From positions 3,461,501 through 3,525,500 of the forward strand of contig JARUPY010000465.1 of NCBI GenBank assembly GCA_029817715.1: a DNA stretch of 64,000 nt, in the 5' to 3' direction. Both the position numbers and the translations under genes were made by a program. Each line of letters begins with the position of its first letter. Within the stretch, counting starts at the first letter, position 1. Below the pieces are notes generated by a model, which worked only from the letters and a program-made list of their open reading frames with translations, had not been told where the DNA came from and ran no database searches. Shown piece by piece: positions 22,447-34,749 of this stretch. This DNA comes from Melastoma dodecandrum (lineage: Eukaryota; Streptophyta; Magnoliopsida; Myrtales; Melastomataceae).

Positions 22447-25416
22447 ATGGGGAGGGTTAGTATTATCCTGAATTGCCTAGTCCTCGGGATATTCCTGACC
22501 GCATCGTCCGCCCGATGCGACGGGGATGCGACCGCTGAGTCCGAGTCCAAGGAGTTCGTGTTGACCCTCGTTCACTCCAATTTCAGTGAAGTCGTGTCCA
22601 AGCACGACTTCATAGTCGTTGAGTTCTACGCTCCCTGGTAATCCCACTGTCTATGCTCTTCGTTTTTTTTCGACCTCTGAGGATGGTTTGCTTGCTTTCT
22701 TGGCGGGGTCCTGCGTTGTTGTCTTTTGCAGAGTGGGAAGGGGGGGGGGGTGATGATTTTGAGGTACGCATGCATGCTGATCTGGTTTTAGGATGTGCTG
22801 GTGATAGTCGTCTTACCGGCCAAGTGGCGACATCGCCTGATGCTTACCTTTCTCCTTTCTGGGAATCTCATATGTTTCTGTTGGGACTGAATGCTTTGCA
22901 TGGTAACGAGAATTTGGACAACCCGTGCAGTCCCCTTTCGTAGAATATTGACTGGTACTCGAAACATTAATCTTCCCGTTCTTTATTCCGCTTGATGCAT
23001 GTTGGTTTTGTATAATATCCTTATAGACAGAAACCAGTTTGTGCGGGTTTGATTTCTCATGCCATTAAATGACAAATGATTTCTCTTTGTTTGGGTATTT
23101 CTTTGTGGCACTGATTGTTGAATTTCTATTCCAGGTGTGGACATTGTAAAAATCTCGCACCCGAGGTGATTATCTCTATCTTCCCCTCGCATGCATGAAC
23201 GCACATTTGTGCCCCATATACTTTTTAGACCTCAGATGATGCTTTGCAAATCCAAAAGCATGCTTCTTAGTGACAGTACTTGTATTTATTTTTTTGCAGT
23301 ATGAGAAAGCTGCATCCGTGTTGAGCAGCCATGACCCTCCTATTGTTCTGGCAAAAGTAGATTTAAACGATGACGTGAACAAAGCGCTCGCAATTGAATA
23401 TGATATTAAGGGATTTCCCACTATCAAAATTTTGAGGAATGGTGGAAAAGATGTTCAAGAGTATAAAGGTCCCCGTGATGCTGATGGCATCATTGATTAC
23501 CTTAAGAAACAGAATGGTCCTGCGTCAGTTGAAATTACTTCAGTTGAAGTGGCTAACAGTGTCATCGACGACAAGAAAGTCATCATTGTAAGTTTAATCT
23601 ACCACAAATTTGTGCTCATCGCTGGTTAATTACAATACTGAGACTAACATGTGCCATGAACTGCAGGTAGGTGTTTTCCCCAAATTCTCTGGGGAGGAGT
23701 TTGACAATTTCACTGCACTTGCTAAAAATTTGCGTTCAGACTACGAGTTTGGTCATACTTTGAATGCTAAATTCCTCCCTCGTGGAGACTCGACTGTTTC
23801 TGGGCCTTTCGTGAGGCTGTTCAAGCCATTCGATGAGCTCTTTGTTGATTCCAAGGTACCTGTGTCTGAGTCTATCGGATCGTTCTTCTTCCTTTGCTTT
23901 AAATGTATCATTCTATACTGACAACTGAAGATTCTTGCAACAGGAATTCCACGTTGATGCTCTGGAAAAGTTTGTTGAGGAATCGAGCATTCCTCTGGTT
24001 ACTCTCTTCAATAAGGACCCTGCGAACCATCCTTATGTGATGAAGTTCTTCAATAGTGATATTCCCAAGGTGAGTGAATCAGTTGTGTTAATTCCCAGTC
24101 CTCATCCATTATATGGTATTGTTATGGTCTAATTGAAAGGCATCTGTATGCTGCAAGCATAGGTAATGTTCTTTTTGAACTTTAGCAATGAAGAAGCTGA
24201 ATCATTGAAATCAAGATACCGTGCTGTTGCTGAGCAAAACAAAGGGGGAGACCTAAGTTTCTTGGTGGGAGACCTTGAAGCCAGTGAAGGTGCTTTTCAG
24301 GTTGGTGGTATCGTCACGTTGCTAAATTGTGTTAAAGGTTTTCCCGGTTGTATTGAATGCTGAGATTTTCAATGGTGCAGTTTTTTGGATTAAAGGAAGA
24401 TCAAGTGCCTCTTATCATCGTACAGACCAATGATGGGAAGAAATATTTGAAGCCGAATGTGAAACCTGAAGAAATTGCTGCTTGGTTGAAAGATTACAAG
24501 GTGAACTTGTCTTCCCTGTCCTGTCCTACCCTCGCCATTTCACTCGTTGAATAGCTACAGTTGATTAATTTGCAGGATGGAAAGGCGTCTCAATACAAGA
24601 AGTCGGAACCCATTCCTCAAGAAAATAACGAGCCAGTAAAGGTGGTTGTTGCTGAGAACCTGCAGGACGTGGTCATGAGTTCTGATAAAAATGGTGTGTT
24701 GACAAATGGACGTGAATATTTAATCTAGCGTCCCTTGCTTGAATTTTCATTTAATTTTTGATTGAGGTTTGCGCTCTTATCTTCCAATCTAAGTTTTTAC
24801 AACTTGGACAAACCGTCTGTTATTTGCAGTTCTTCTGGAGTTCTATGCTCCGTGGTGCGGACACTGCAAAAACCTGGCGCCAATTTTGGATGAAGTTGCC
24901 ATCTTTTATGAAAAAGATGCAAATATTCTCATTGCTAAGTTTGTAAGTATTTTGACTCACTGAGGCTTGATCCCTTCATCCTCTTTAGAAGTAAACAAGT
25001 ATTATCAGGACTATCTGTGGGTGCTTCTGTTAGAACGTCATTAGATATTCTTTACTTTGCTTTATTGCGAAAACTGCAATCCGTAGAAGAGACTGATTTA
25101 GAAGGATACAGCTGCGGTAAATAAAGAACAGTATGATCAATACCTTTATTCCCCATCCAGATGAATAATTTGACATGGGCATTTGATCTTGCAGGACGCA
25201 ACCGCGAATGATGTCCCTGCCGACCTCTTTGAAGTGAGTGGGTACCCAACGGTCTACTTCAAGTCGGCCAGCGGGAACCTGTTGCCGTACGATGGCGATA
25301 GGACCAAGGACAACATAATCGACTTCATTGAGAAGAATCGAGACAAAAAGGGCCAACAGGCCGAGACTATAACCAAGAAAACTGAAGGGGATGCCGGCAA
25401 CAAAGACGAGCTCTAG
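22447..25416 (+). CDS. PDI: Protein disulfide isomerase, ER-retained (PDIL1 type)
   Basis: Thiol oxidoreductase that forms and shuffles disulfides in the ER lumen. Exons: 22447-22637, 23135-23165, 23300-23587, 23667-23855, 23944-24069, 24163-24300, 24381-24500, 24576-24693, 24830-24942 and 25195-25416, about 505 residues. A signal peptide ([19 protein letters not shown]) is followed by thioredoxin domain a with [15 protein letters not shown], inactive domains b and b', domain a' with a second [12 protein letters not shown], an acidic tail, and KDEL at 25402-25413. Intron 1 splits the Trp codon just before the first active-site Cys, and exon 2 is only 31 bases. cis-Pro positions (GFPTIK, GYPTVY) are present in both active domains. 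All ten exons keep frame. The ERSE in the promoter fits induction by ER stress. Confidence 0.97.
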
Positions 25417-27741
25417 AGCAGAGGGATGGCAAAATCCTTAAAACTACTCTCGTGGCGGGGGGGTTAAATACCATTAGGACTGCAAAGGAAGAAGAAGAGA
25501 CTGATCTCACCCAAATCAATAAAAAAGATGGGATGAGGGGGGATTTTGGCGTTTTGAAGGCTTTATATTTTTCCCTTGTTTAGAGTTATGTATTAGACAG
25601 TAGGTGGAACATTTTGGCTCGACCTAATTTCAAGATTCTTACATTCTAATTCTCGCGGCACTGACGAGGCTTTCTAGCGGGAACCGAGTAAATTCCCTTC
25701 CCTTTTTCTTACAACGTCGTCGTCCGTCGTACCTTCTCGTCCCCCGGCGAGAAAATTGAGAAAAAAATACAAGGGAAAGGAACAAGATTTTCAGTTGCAG
25801 AAGGGCCTGGGAAATTCTACGTCTTCTCCATGACTTCAGGTTCGATTTTCCTCTCTCATGCCATTCGATCGTTCCAGAGACAGTCGGTTCTGGGTTTGGG
25901 TCTCCTTTCCTTAAAAACGGTCTGAACGGTGTGGATTTTGACGGGGAATTTGGAGTCGAGTGAGCGCCCTTTGCTTCTGTCGAATTGTTTCATGATAATC
26001 TAATTCCCTTTTGTTTATGTTTTTCTGCGTTCTTTTCTTTTGTTGATTGGTTAGTTGTGGTTTAGGGATTGCTTTGTTTTATGTTTCGTTGCCGCTGTGG
26101 TGGTTAATTGGTTTGTTGTTTCAGATTTTGGTGTGTCGGTTCCGGCTGAGCCCGAAGCGCGCGCTGTGGTTTAAGACGGTGCAGTTTCTGGTCACCCAGC
26201 AGCCGTGGCTGGGTATGGTTCATCAGGGCCATGCCCTTTCGTTCCTTCGACTTGTTTGATTGTGCTGGTTCTCTTTTGTATAGAGTCCATTTCACAATTG
26301 ATCGTGTTTTGGGTGGCCGTGACTGCAGATCTTTATGGGGTTAATGTTAGACTGATTGCTTCATTGGGAGGCCCCATGTTGACCCACGCTTATCCACCAA
26401 AGTCTTCCTGATGAGTTGTGCCATGAGGTATTGATTTGTTGAGCTTCTGCTGGAAGGTATATGGAGGGGTGAGAATGTGGAGAAGAATCTAGCAATACTA
26501 GATTCTGATAACCTACATGAGCGTAATGTCAGTAATAGGCCCTCTGGGATGAAGCGTGAATCTTTTGATAGTGTAATGTTAAGTTGTGATGCGTGGACAA
26601 TAATAATCTTTTTCTAGCTAGAGGGTGAACTTGTGTCTGTGAGTGACGCATAATGTATAACCCTGTGCTCTCTCCTTTGTCTGCAATCGCCAGAATTCTC
26701 CTCAAAAAGTTAAAGATGATGTCAAATTCATGAATCTGCGAGCATCGAAAGCAGACTGGTTTTAGTGGTCACTATACATTGTTGGATAATAAGGTTAGTT
26801 TGTGTTTCTTGGGAAAGGGGCAGCTCCTCCAGGTATGTCCTTGACTGAAAACATCTTCTTGTTGCAGGTTGAAGCTGCCATGTTGTATCCCAGCATGCGT
26901 CTTACCATTCTGCTGTCTGCCAATCCGCACAAGGAAGTAAGTTAATTTTCATTAAGTAGCATGAATTGGCCATTTCCTAGTGTCACAATTTGGAGGACAA
27001 TTGAAGATCTCTTGGAGCTTTCCCGGACATCTCTGTTTAGTTTCATCTGGCCTTGTAAATCTAAGTTTATCTGCCAGACATTTGGTGCACCAAATCTGCA
27101 CGCACGCGTGCTTCAGCTGGTGACATGCTTTCTGTCATTCGTCAGGTTGTTGGTATTGACTCATGCATGACAAGGATATTGCATTATTGTAATAGCGTGA
27201 GTTAATTGATTAATAATGCCATAAGATTGCTTTTTTTTTAATGAATTTCTTCTGGGGGTGTGGACCATTTCTGCAGTGCAGTGTCTTTGCCTTATCTGAT
27301 CTTGTTCCCTACTTCTGTTTCCTGTGTAGTAGGCCGTGTTTGGATAGTGGTATTTTGAGGGAGGGGGGTTCTTTTTTGTAAATGGAATTATAATCGTACG
27401 AATCCATGATAAGATGAATTGAAATAAAGAGAATTGTTTACTAGTTAGACTTCAATTTATGTCTCGCACCTAATTAATTAAAAATTTTTTAACAAATTTG
27501 TATTTTCTGTAATTGAGTGGAACTTGAACGGATAAACAACGTATTCCTAACTACCTATTTTCATTACTAGTGTTCCACCAATATATTGATAACAAAGAAA
27601 GGCTGTGCCACCTCGTGAAGTAACTAAGCGAAGGGGATCCCAAACCCGGGAGGGGAGGGTTTGGGTTATTCGTCCGAAGGACCCACGCCGCCCACTTGAT
27701 CATCTCCTTCTTCCTTCTTCTATTAGCTTTTGTTGGTTACC
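25417..27741. other. Intergenic, 2.3 kb, no supported gene
   Basis: Left part: PDI 3'UTR. From about 25640 the base composition rises in G+C, and there is a short ATG followed by a donor-like site (25830-25845) and an acceptor-like TTGCAG near 26863-26869, but I cannot connect them into a protein. The last ~150 bases are the TLC gene leader. A non-coding or 5'UTR-intron-bearing transcript is possible. Confidence 0.5.
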
Positions 27742-29338
27742 ATGGCGAGGCCGAGGGGTGGACATGACGACGGCAGGCCGAGCAAAGCAGGGACCTTTTT
27801 CTTGGCCACCCTTGTGTTGTGGTTGGTCTCTGTTTTGTTCGAGATTGCCTTCAACCGGCGCAAGGAGTTGGTCGTCATAGTCTCCGGTTGTTTCTTCTTC
27901 CAAGTCGCCAACTGGGTCGTCCGGAAATTCGTGTCCCGTGACCCTTTGTTCGTCAACACCGCCGTCTCCCTCCTTCACTCCTCCATCACATCCGCCTCAG
28001 GCAGTTTTTCCTTTCCTTTCCTTTCCTTACCCTCTATTAGAAGAATCCCCTTTATTCTTTCCCTTTATCTATTTGTATTGTTCAAGGGTTAGCTGTATGC
28101 ATTTGTATGAGGCCACTTGTGGAGTTGCTTCCAAAAGTTTGTTCAGGGTTTGGTGTCTGAAAATGATTACTTACTCAGCTGATTTGAAGGTTCGATCAAT
28201 TTTTTTTTCCAGATTACGGAGGATTTTCTCGATTTCTAAAGGTTTGGGATTGAGCAAATTCGGGCTACTTTGAAACATATTGTCAGATACAGGGATTAGA
28301 TGCCTAGATGTTTGATCCTTGATGTCGGCACCCCGTTTGACCTGAGACCTGCTTTTAGTATTCAATGAGTTGTTTCCTGTTGATCTACCTTTTAAAGGTT
28401 ACAAGAAATTCTCATTTGTCGAGGGCTCTTCTAGACAAATTGTTACTAAATCGGGCATGCTAGATTGAAATTCTTGTTAAGAGTACCGCTAGAATTTTAC
28501 CATGGCCTGGCTTTGCCGTGATTTTTCCCGTTTTGTTTTGACTGTTTTTTATTGTTCAGTTGAACTGGATTCGACATACGACTACTACCATTCCCTATTT
28601 CCTGGCCACATTCATCTGAGCATGCTTGATTCTGAATCACTATGCGACATTTTTTTGCAGTAATTTTCATATTGGTCCATCAGTGGATGAGAAGTAGCCC
28701 TGAGGAAATCTTTGAGCACACGAATCTGGTGAAGACTACATGGCCATGGGCATATCAGGCGTTGTGCTTCTCCTGTGGTTACTTTGCATATGACCAGTTG
28801 GATATGCTGCGTTACCGACTATACAGTGGTTGGATACCGTCCATTCTACTTCATCACTTGATTCTACTCATTTGCTTCTCGCTCGCACTGTACAGAAACG
28901 TGACAATCAATTATCTAATCCTCACATTGATCTGTGAGGTACATACTTATACCCGTAAGATATTTTTATCCATTACCTTTGTTTTTGAATTTGTGTAGGA
29001 GAATCATGTGTGGTTTTCTGTTGATGCAGCTACACTCAATCTTCCTGCATATCAGAAAAGTACGGCGTATGGCCGGCATTCGCGATGCCAAGAGCCTGGT
29101 AGTAAAGGTGGAATGGATTCTAAACTGGTCTACGTTCTTAGTCGCAAGGTTGGCTTCTCATGTTCTCATCACCACCAAGCTAATCTTAGATGCTGGCAAG
29201 TTTGATAAGGGGGTGGAGTTGCCATTGGCCCTTTTTGGGATGGTTGGAATGAATATGCTTAATATCGGCCTTGGCATCGATCTCTTCAGTGCTTTCAAGA
29301 GAGAAGTTTATCCCCAGAGGAATAGTCATCGTGAATGA
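27742..29338 (+). CDS. TLC-domain membrane protein (TLCD4/TMEM56-like)
   Basis: A multi-pass membrane protein of the TRAM/LAG1/CLN8 superfamily. Exons 27742-28000, 28661-28938 and 29030-29338 give about 281 residues. Hydrophobic helices are seen at FFLATLVLWLVSVLFEIAF, VIVSGCFFFQVANWVV, ALCFSCGYFAYDQLDM, ILLHHLILLICFSLALY, TINYLILTLICELHSIFLHI, and two C-terminal helices (NWSTFLVARLASHVLIT, ALFGMVGMNMLNIGLGIDL). The CGYFAYD and LHHL/ELHSIFLHIRKV blocks are the TLC landmarks. Relatives affect membrane lipid composition; the substrate here is unknown. The first intron appears to begin with GC (CTCAG/GCAGTT) to give SASVIFIL; a GT donor three bases downstream would give SASGIIFIL instead. The tail is basic and lacks an obvious KKXX signal. 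Confidence 0.88.
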
Positions 29339-29621
29339 AATCTCCTCCTCCGTTTTACACCGTTAGCATTAGTTTCGCTTGTAACGAGTTATGAATGATT
29401 GCCCAATTGGGATTTACTATGTATACACACAATGTTAAAGAGATTAGTGTTGATAATTAAAGAGATTAGTGACACTCGGCTATCTCCTTGTTAGAAGACT
29501 TGCAATAGGAATAACTGTCAGGTAAAAGTCATAACAGAAGCCAACAAAGATTAACTATTGCTCGTTCAAATCCTAAGAGGAAAGGAGAGGTATGAAGAGA
29601 TCACTACATGAATTAGTCTGT

Positions 29622-32263
29622 CTAAATCTCCAGTTGTATCCCATTCTTAGTCCGTGAGAAGAACTTGGCAAACCCGTTTCGATTCTTCTCAGTGCTGGTT
29701 TGGGAAGCCGGGACAACAGTTGAAGTTGATGATAACGATAAAGCCAACAATTTGCCGTCATCATATTCCTTTCCTGACAACTGCATGGTATCATCATCAC
29801 TTTTCGGAATGAAGGTTCGGTGTGGATAGAGCATCTGTAGTTCTCCATTTTCACCAGAAGCCATAGCTCCCAAAGCCGGAAACTTGGGGATGTTGGTTGT
29901 GTCTATTAGGAAGTCCTCCAAAGTAGCCAGCGACTCCAGTTGCTTCCTCAGGGACAATATGGTCTTCTGGCATTCCACGAGTTTCCCCGCTGCTACGTCT
30001 ACGTGTTCCTGAAGGGATCCACCATGAGTGACAAGGAAAAACTTGTATGATTTCTCCAATGGAACGTTTTGAAGGTATATGAACTGCTACTGCCTATAAA
30101 GGAAAAGAAAGGAACCTGCTTCATGCTGACTTTTCGGTTTGAGGTTTCATTTTGCAGTAGGAGAAACTCCTCTTTTTTCAACAACTGTTCTTCCAAGTTT
30201 TGGCACTTGATCACCAGTTCTTCAGATCGTACCTTCTCATTTTCAACTTCTTCCTCTAAAGTCTGGACCTTAGCTCTCATCTCCATAGATCGAGCATCAA
30301 GTTCAGTGATCTGAGACAGTAGGATATCCTTAGCTTTGCTTGCCTGATTTAGCTCCTTCTGCAGCTCCCTCAACTTCATCTCGGCATCCCTCAGCTGAAC
30401 CCTCAATTCCTCGACTGTACTTTCAGACTCCCTGCTCTCTGCAAGCATAGACTCAAGAGATCGCTTCATTCCATTTGCCATGTCCAGCTCCATCTGTAAC
30501 TCCTCCAGCCTCATCATGGCCTTTTGTAGCTGAAGTTGTGATGCCTTGATGGTCTTTTGGCTCTCACTTACCTGTTTCTCAAGAAAATGCTTCGCTTCTT
30601 TTGAAATGTCAAGCTCCTTGTGAAGATCTTCCATCTTTGCCTCGGCTCCTATCAGCTGATCTTCTGATGCTTTGAAGGTTTCCTGACTTTCTCTTAGAGC
30701 ATCCTGCAGCACAGCTTTCTCCTTATCCAGCTTCTCTAACTTCTCCGCCAGTTCAACTTTGCAATTAACCAAGGCATCAATCTCGGCCTTCAATCTGTTT
30801 TCATTTTCGCTAGAACATTCCTTTCCCACATCCGGCAATGCTGCCAACTTCTCCATCTCAAGGAAATCATCCATGAGATCAATCTTCCCAACAGAAATTT
30901 TACCAATTACCTCATCATTCCTGGGCCTACCAAATGCTTTCCCATTCATCTCCGAGTTATTCGCCTTACAGATGTCCATTTCCTCCAAGGTGAGCTGTTC
31001 TGTACCATCTGACTGACTATTCATTAAAGAATCAACAGAAACCGAAGAAGCAGCAACAGATTTTGTATCACTATACTGTGAAATTCTGCTAGCTGCATTT
31101 CTAAGCCTCCTGCACTCTAACTCAAGTCTAGCAACTTTCTTTATGCTTTCCAAATTTTGCTTGCTTGCGGCCTCAGCCGCCTCAGCACTCAAGTCTCTCT
31201 CAATAGTCCTGATTTCAAGCTCTTCAGAAACCTGCTGCAGTTCAAGCCTGAGGGCAAAATTATCTTTTTCTAGAGCTGCAAGTCTATCAGCAACTTCAGG
31301 ATCAGTATTTGGGGGAGGCCGACATTCAAGTTCAAGAATCCGTTTTTGGAATCCCAGCTTGGTAGATTCCCATTCTTTTGTTGCCTTCCTGACTGCTGAG
31401 AGAATGTTCTGCTCGTGTTCTTCTCGAGCAAGTCTAAGCTGATGAACACATTCCTTCAGAGCTCCGTTTAGTTGGTTTACATGATCCTCCAGCTTTATCT
31501 TCTGTTGACTGGCTGATTCCAGTTTCTCCTTAAGAATGGTCAGTTCAATTTCAGCTTCTTCCCATCCTATATAAGGTTAAGTCCTTTCATGTGATGATGC
31601 ATGACTTCAAATAGCATCAAAAGGGAGAAAAAATTTAAAATCCAGAATTTGCATGAATTATCACCTGCAACGGCTTCTTCGGCCACTTTTGAGTGCTGCT
31701 TGACTAGATCTTCTTTGGCATTAGCATTAACAAGGGCTGCTGATAATTTCTCTGTCAAAGTCTTAACAGCTTCTTCTGCATCATTATCCTGACCAACAGC
31801 AGCCGATGCAAATTCCTCAGAAAGATCACTACCACTGGAATGCCCCTTCAAATCTTCCTGCTTCAACAAAATCGAGCAATTGTTCCACAAAATCATATGA
31901 GAAAGTTGCTGATTATACACATCAAAAGAAAAACCTTTTAGAACTGAATAAGGATATAACAATAGACAAAAGATGATAAAAGAAAGACATCTGTCGCTTG
32001 CTATGAAATCTCCGGCTGGAAGGTTGACAAAGAACCATTTCAATGCCAGGTACTAATGTCAGATGATGATGCTTAAGTAGAAAGTTCAAAGTTAGTGGAG
32101 AAGAATTGAAGCATTGACCATGAATGGGAGCATGTTGCCACTAAGCATTGACCTGATTACAAGAATCTTTCTCAGCGGGAGAGGATGCCGAATCCGAACT
32201 CTCACTTCCACCAGGGCTCCCGTTGAAAGATTTCCTCTTCCACAACCACTTGTGCTTCTCCAT
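29622..32263 (-). CDS. FPP: Filament-like plant protein (FPP), long coiled coil
   Basis: Exons, 5' to 3' on the minus strand: 32263-32153, 31857-31665, 31566-30116 and 30008-29622, giving about 714 residues. The N-terminus MEKHKWLWKRKS is the signature of this plant family, followed by a Ser-rich segment. Most of the rest is heptad-rich coiled coil: LTEKLSAALVNANAKEDLVKQHS, then LESASQQKIKLEDHVNQLN, then a long Leu/Glu/Lys region over exon 3 (about residues 100-590). The C-terminus ends GFAKFFSRTKNGIQLEI, also conserved. FPPs associate with membranes or the microtubule-exocyst system in related work; a structural or tethering role is family knowledge, not shown here. It is convergent with the TLC gene, only 283 bases away. 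Confidence 0.92.
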
Positions 32264-33389
32264 TACAGTCCTCTAACTATATACTCAACGACTGGCCAGC
32301 ACAAAACTTTTGCAGTCCACCTGCACCAACTCGAAGAAGTTGTTGCTGCTACTAGCTGATAATGCAATTGTTGGCTACTCTCAAATAGAACAATCCAGGT
32401 GCTTTTGTTTCCTTTCTCCTTACAAAGTAAGCGATGTTCTTTTGGGACATCAATAATTACTCACGGTTCACTCTAAACCAACTTCACATTACCATAAAAA
32501 TAAAAGGAAATCCTTCAGCAGCAATTTCTAACATAGACTTCTTTCCCCAAAATAAAATTCATCCCCCAACGGGGAGATGATCACCTGATGCAAAAATTCA
32601 CTAGGGATCCCTACAACCTGCAAGAAAATGGGAGTTACAAGGGAATAAGAGAACCCCTAAAGACCCGACCTTTCGCATCATCATCCAACAAGCAGAAAAG
32701 ACAACCCACTCAACCCCTCGTCAGCAGGACAACAAGGACAAGGATGCTCGGTCAATCAGGTCCAAGAAATAAAAGACCACACAACCCAAAATGACAACAG
32801 GCGATTCAAGAGGAGCCAGCCCCCAACCTTGTCTACGACTGGGATCAAAGGACAAGCCCATCCATCTCCCATAATAACTTATCATCCCCAATAAGCAACG
32901 ACGCTTTTTTGTTAGCAATAAAACCAGAAGAGAGTTTCCAAAAAAGGGATGTAGCAAGGAAAAATGTAAGAATGTCGGAAAAAACATTCCTCGTACCTTT
33001 CTTGGGTCCTCTGGGTTTTAAGACGAGGTGGATCTTCTCTTCTCTTCCATCCCCTTCTACTTCTTGTCTTTTTCCCTCCCACAATCACTCACCCAGACCC
33101 TTTCCTTTTTATGCATTTCAATTCAAAAAACACAGAAAAGGCCACGCGAGGGAGAGAAAGGAAGAAATCTTTTATATATATAAAGAAGTTGCATGATTCG
33201 ATCCTCCCACTTCCCTCTCTTAGTAGTTATTGACGTCTGACCAGAACAAGCATGCAATGCAATGCAATGCTGCTTTTTATGTCTTTGAGTTTTGAAAATT
33301 TAAGACTTGAGTTCCCGCCCAGAGTAACAGGGGATCCCTCGGAATGACTTAATTTTAATTGAATAAAATTTCAAACACTCCAATGGAGA
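32264..33389. other. FPP promoter/5'UTR region
   Basis: No coding sequence is supported. It probably holds the FPP leader (possibly with an intron) and promoter, with a C/T-rich stretch near 33030-33120. Confidence 0.55.
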
Positions 33390-34027
33390 GGGGTAGGGTG
33401 AGAAGTAAGGTTTCGGACGTGAAACAGGGACCTATCCATAATAGTCGTTTGTTATTTTTAGAACCTAGAATCTATTATGTGGCTCAAAAAAACCACCCAA
33501 GAATTAATCCGATTCTGGTACCAATTCTAGTACCGGTTTCGGTTCCATATGCTTATGGGATATTTTTACATTAATCCACCATATTACTCTAATTAATTTA
33601 AAAAAACCTTAAGCATTACTCTAATCAATAAAAAAACTCAATCATTACTCCAATCAATTTAAAAATACATCAAGCATTACTCCAACCAATCTAAAAAAAC
33701 CTCAAACCAACTGTTAAGGGCTCGCGAAGAGGGCACGATAAGGGGACGGTGGGTTCGAGTATCAGACTTATCAGCAATCATATAACTGTGTGTAAAATTG
33801 TAAAATAAAAATAAGAAATATTTATAATTTTATATATTAAAATATATTATTTTAGGTTCCAGATTCTCCAAATTGTTCCGAGGTGAGGACGTAGAACCAT
33901 ACTTGGTACTGTCGGTTTTCAAAAATTTAGAACCTAGAACTTACCCGGTCTATTAGAGAACCTATACTGACATCGACCCTATGTCGATTCCAACCGATTC
34001 TCGGGGGACATGTACTCACCCCTAGGC
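33390..34027. mobile_element. hAT-like non-autonomous element, old copy
   Basis: Shares the same ordered blocks as the element at 56711-58239: an AGGGGTA... left end, a TTTAGAACCTARAATCTA block, a GATTCTGGTRCC..GGTTTCGGTTCC block, then TTTTCAAAAATTTAGAACCT and a right end ACTCACCCCTA. I find no target-site duplication, and the left limit is approximate. Confidence 0.55.
33583..33713. repeat. Tandem repeat, about 35-bp unit, four copies
   Basis: Four diverged copies of an AT-rich unit built on GCATTACTCTAATCAAT plus an A-run lie inside the old hAT-like copy. They are absent from the larger copy at 56.7 kb. Confidence 0.7.
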
Positions 34028-34171
34028 GTAGGTGTACAATTTTTGAAAAAAAGTTGGGGAGCGAGAGGAGGAGGGATCTTGATGATGATGATGATGAGTT
34101 AAAAGGGCCACTGGGCTTTCATGGGCTTGTGTAATTGCAGCCCACCTCATCCATTCTTTCTCTTACCAAAA

Positions 34172-34180
34172 AAAAAACAA
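34172..34180. repeat. 9-bp target-site duplication, left
   Basis: AAAAAACAA immediately precedes the MULE and is repeated exactly at 38974-38982. Nine bases is the Mutator-superfamily length. The A-rich context lowers its weight slightly. Confidence 0.85.
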
Positions 34181-34375
34181 GGCAAAATATACGTTTGTAG
34201 CCCTAACTTTTGTCAAACTTTCTGTTTTGTCAACATCTTTTTTTCATATATCAAAATGTCACAAACTATCTAATCAACCTTTTCTGTATCAAATGTTAGA
34301 CGGCGTCGGGGACGGTGCCGACGTGGACATAACGATTGTCCACGTCACAAACGCGTTGGTAATATACGGAGCAAA
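34181..34375. repeat. MULE left terminal inverted repeat
   Basis: 195 bases matching 38780-38973 in reverse complement, with roughly ten differences by eye, mostly transitions, and one single-base indel. Confidence 0.93.
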
Positions 34376-34749
34376 AGACAGAGACGTGGAGGGTGGCCCA
34401 TGTAAGAATAGCCAAATAAAAAACACGAAGAACCCTAATCAAAAACACCAAGAACACCAAGAATCCCCAAACAGAGGCGAAGGCGCAAGCGAACCCGAGC
34501 TGGAAGGCGAAGGCGACTCAGGAACTGACTCGAAGGCGAAGGCGACCCATGCGAAGGCGACCATAATCAAAAGCGAAGAAGGAAGTAACGCGACTCAGGA
34601 ACTGATTCGCTTGTTTGAAGTAAGGCGACTCCTATCCATCGAAGGTCTGTTATGAAACCCTTTGTCTCCATTGTCTGCTCTAGTTATTAGGTAGGTTGAA
34701 GTTTAAGTAGGTAATTTGGGTATTGTTTGTCTGGGCAGTCCTCTTTACA

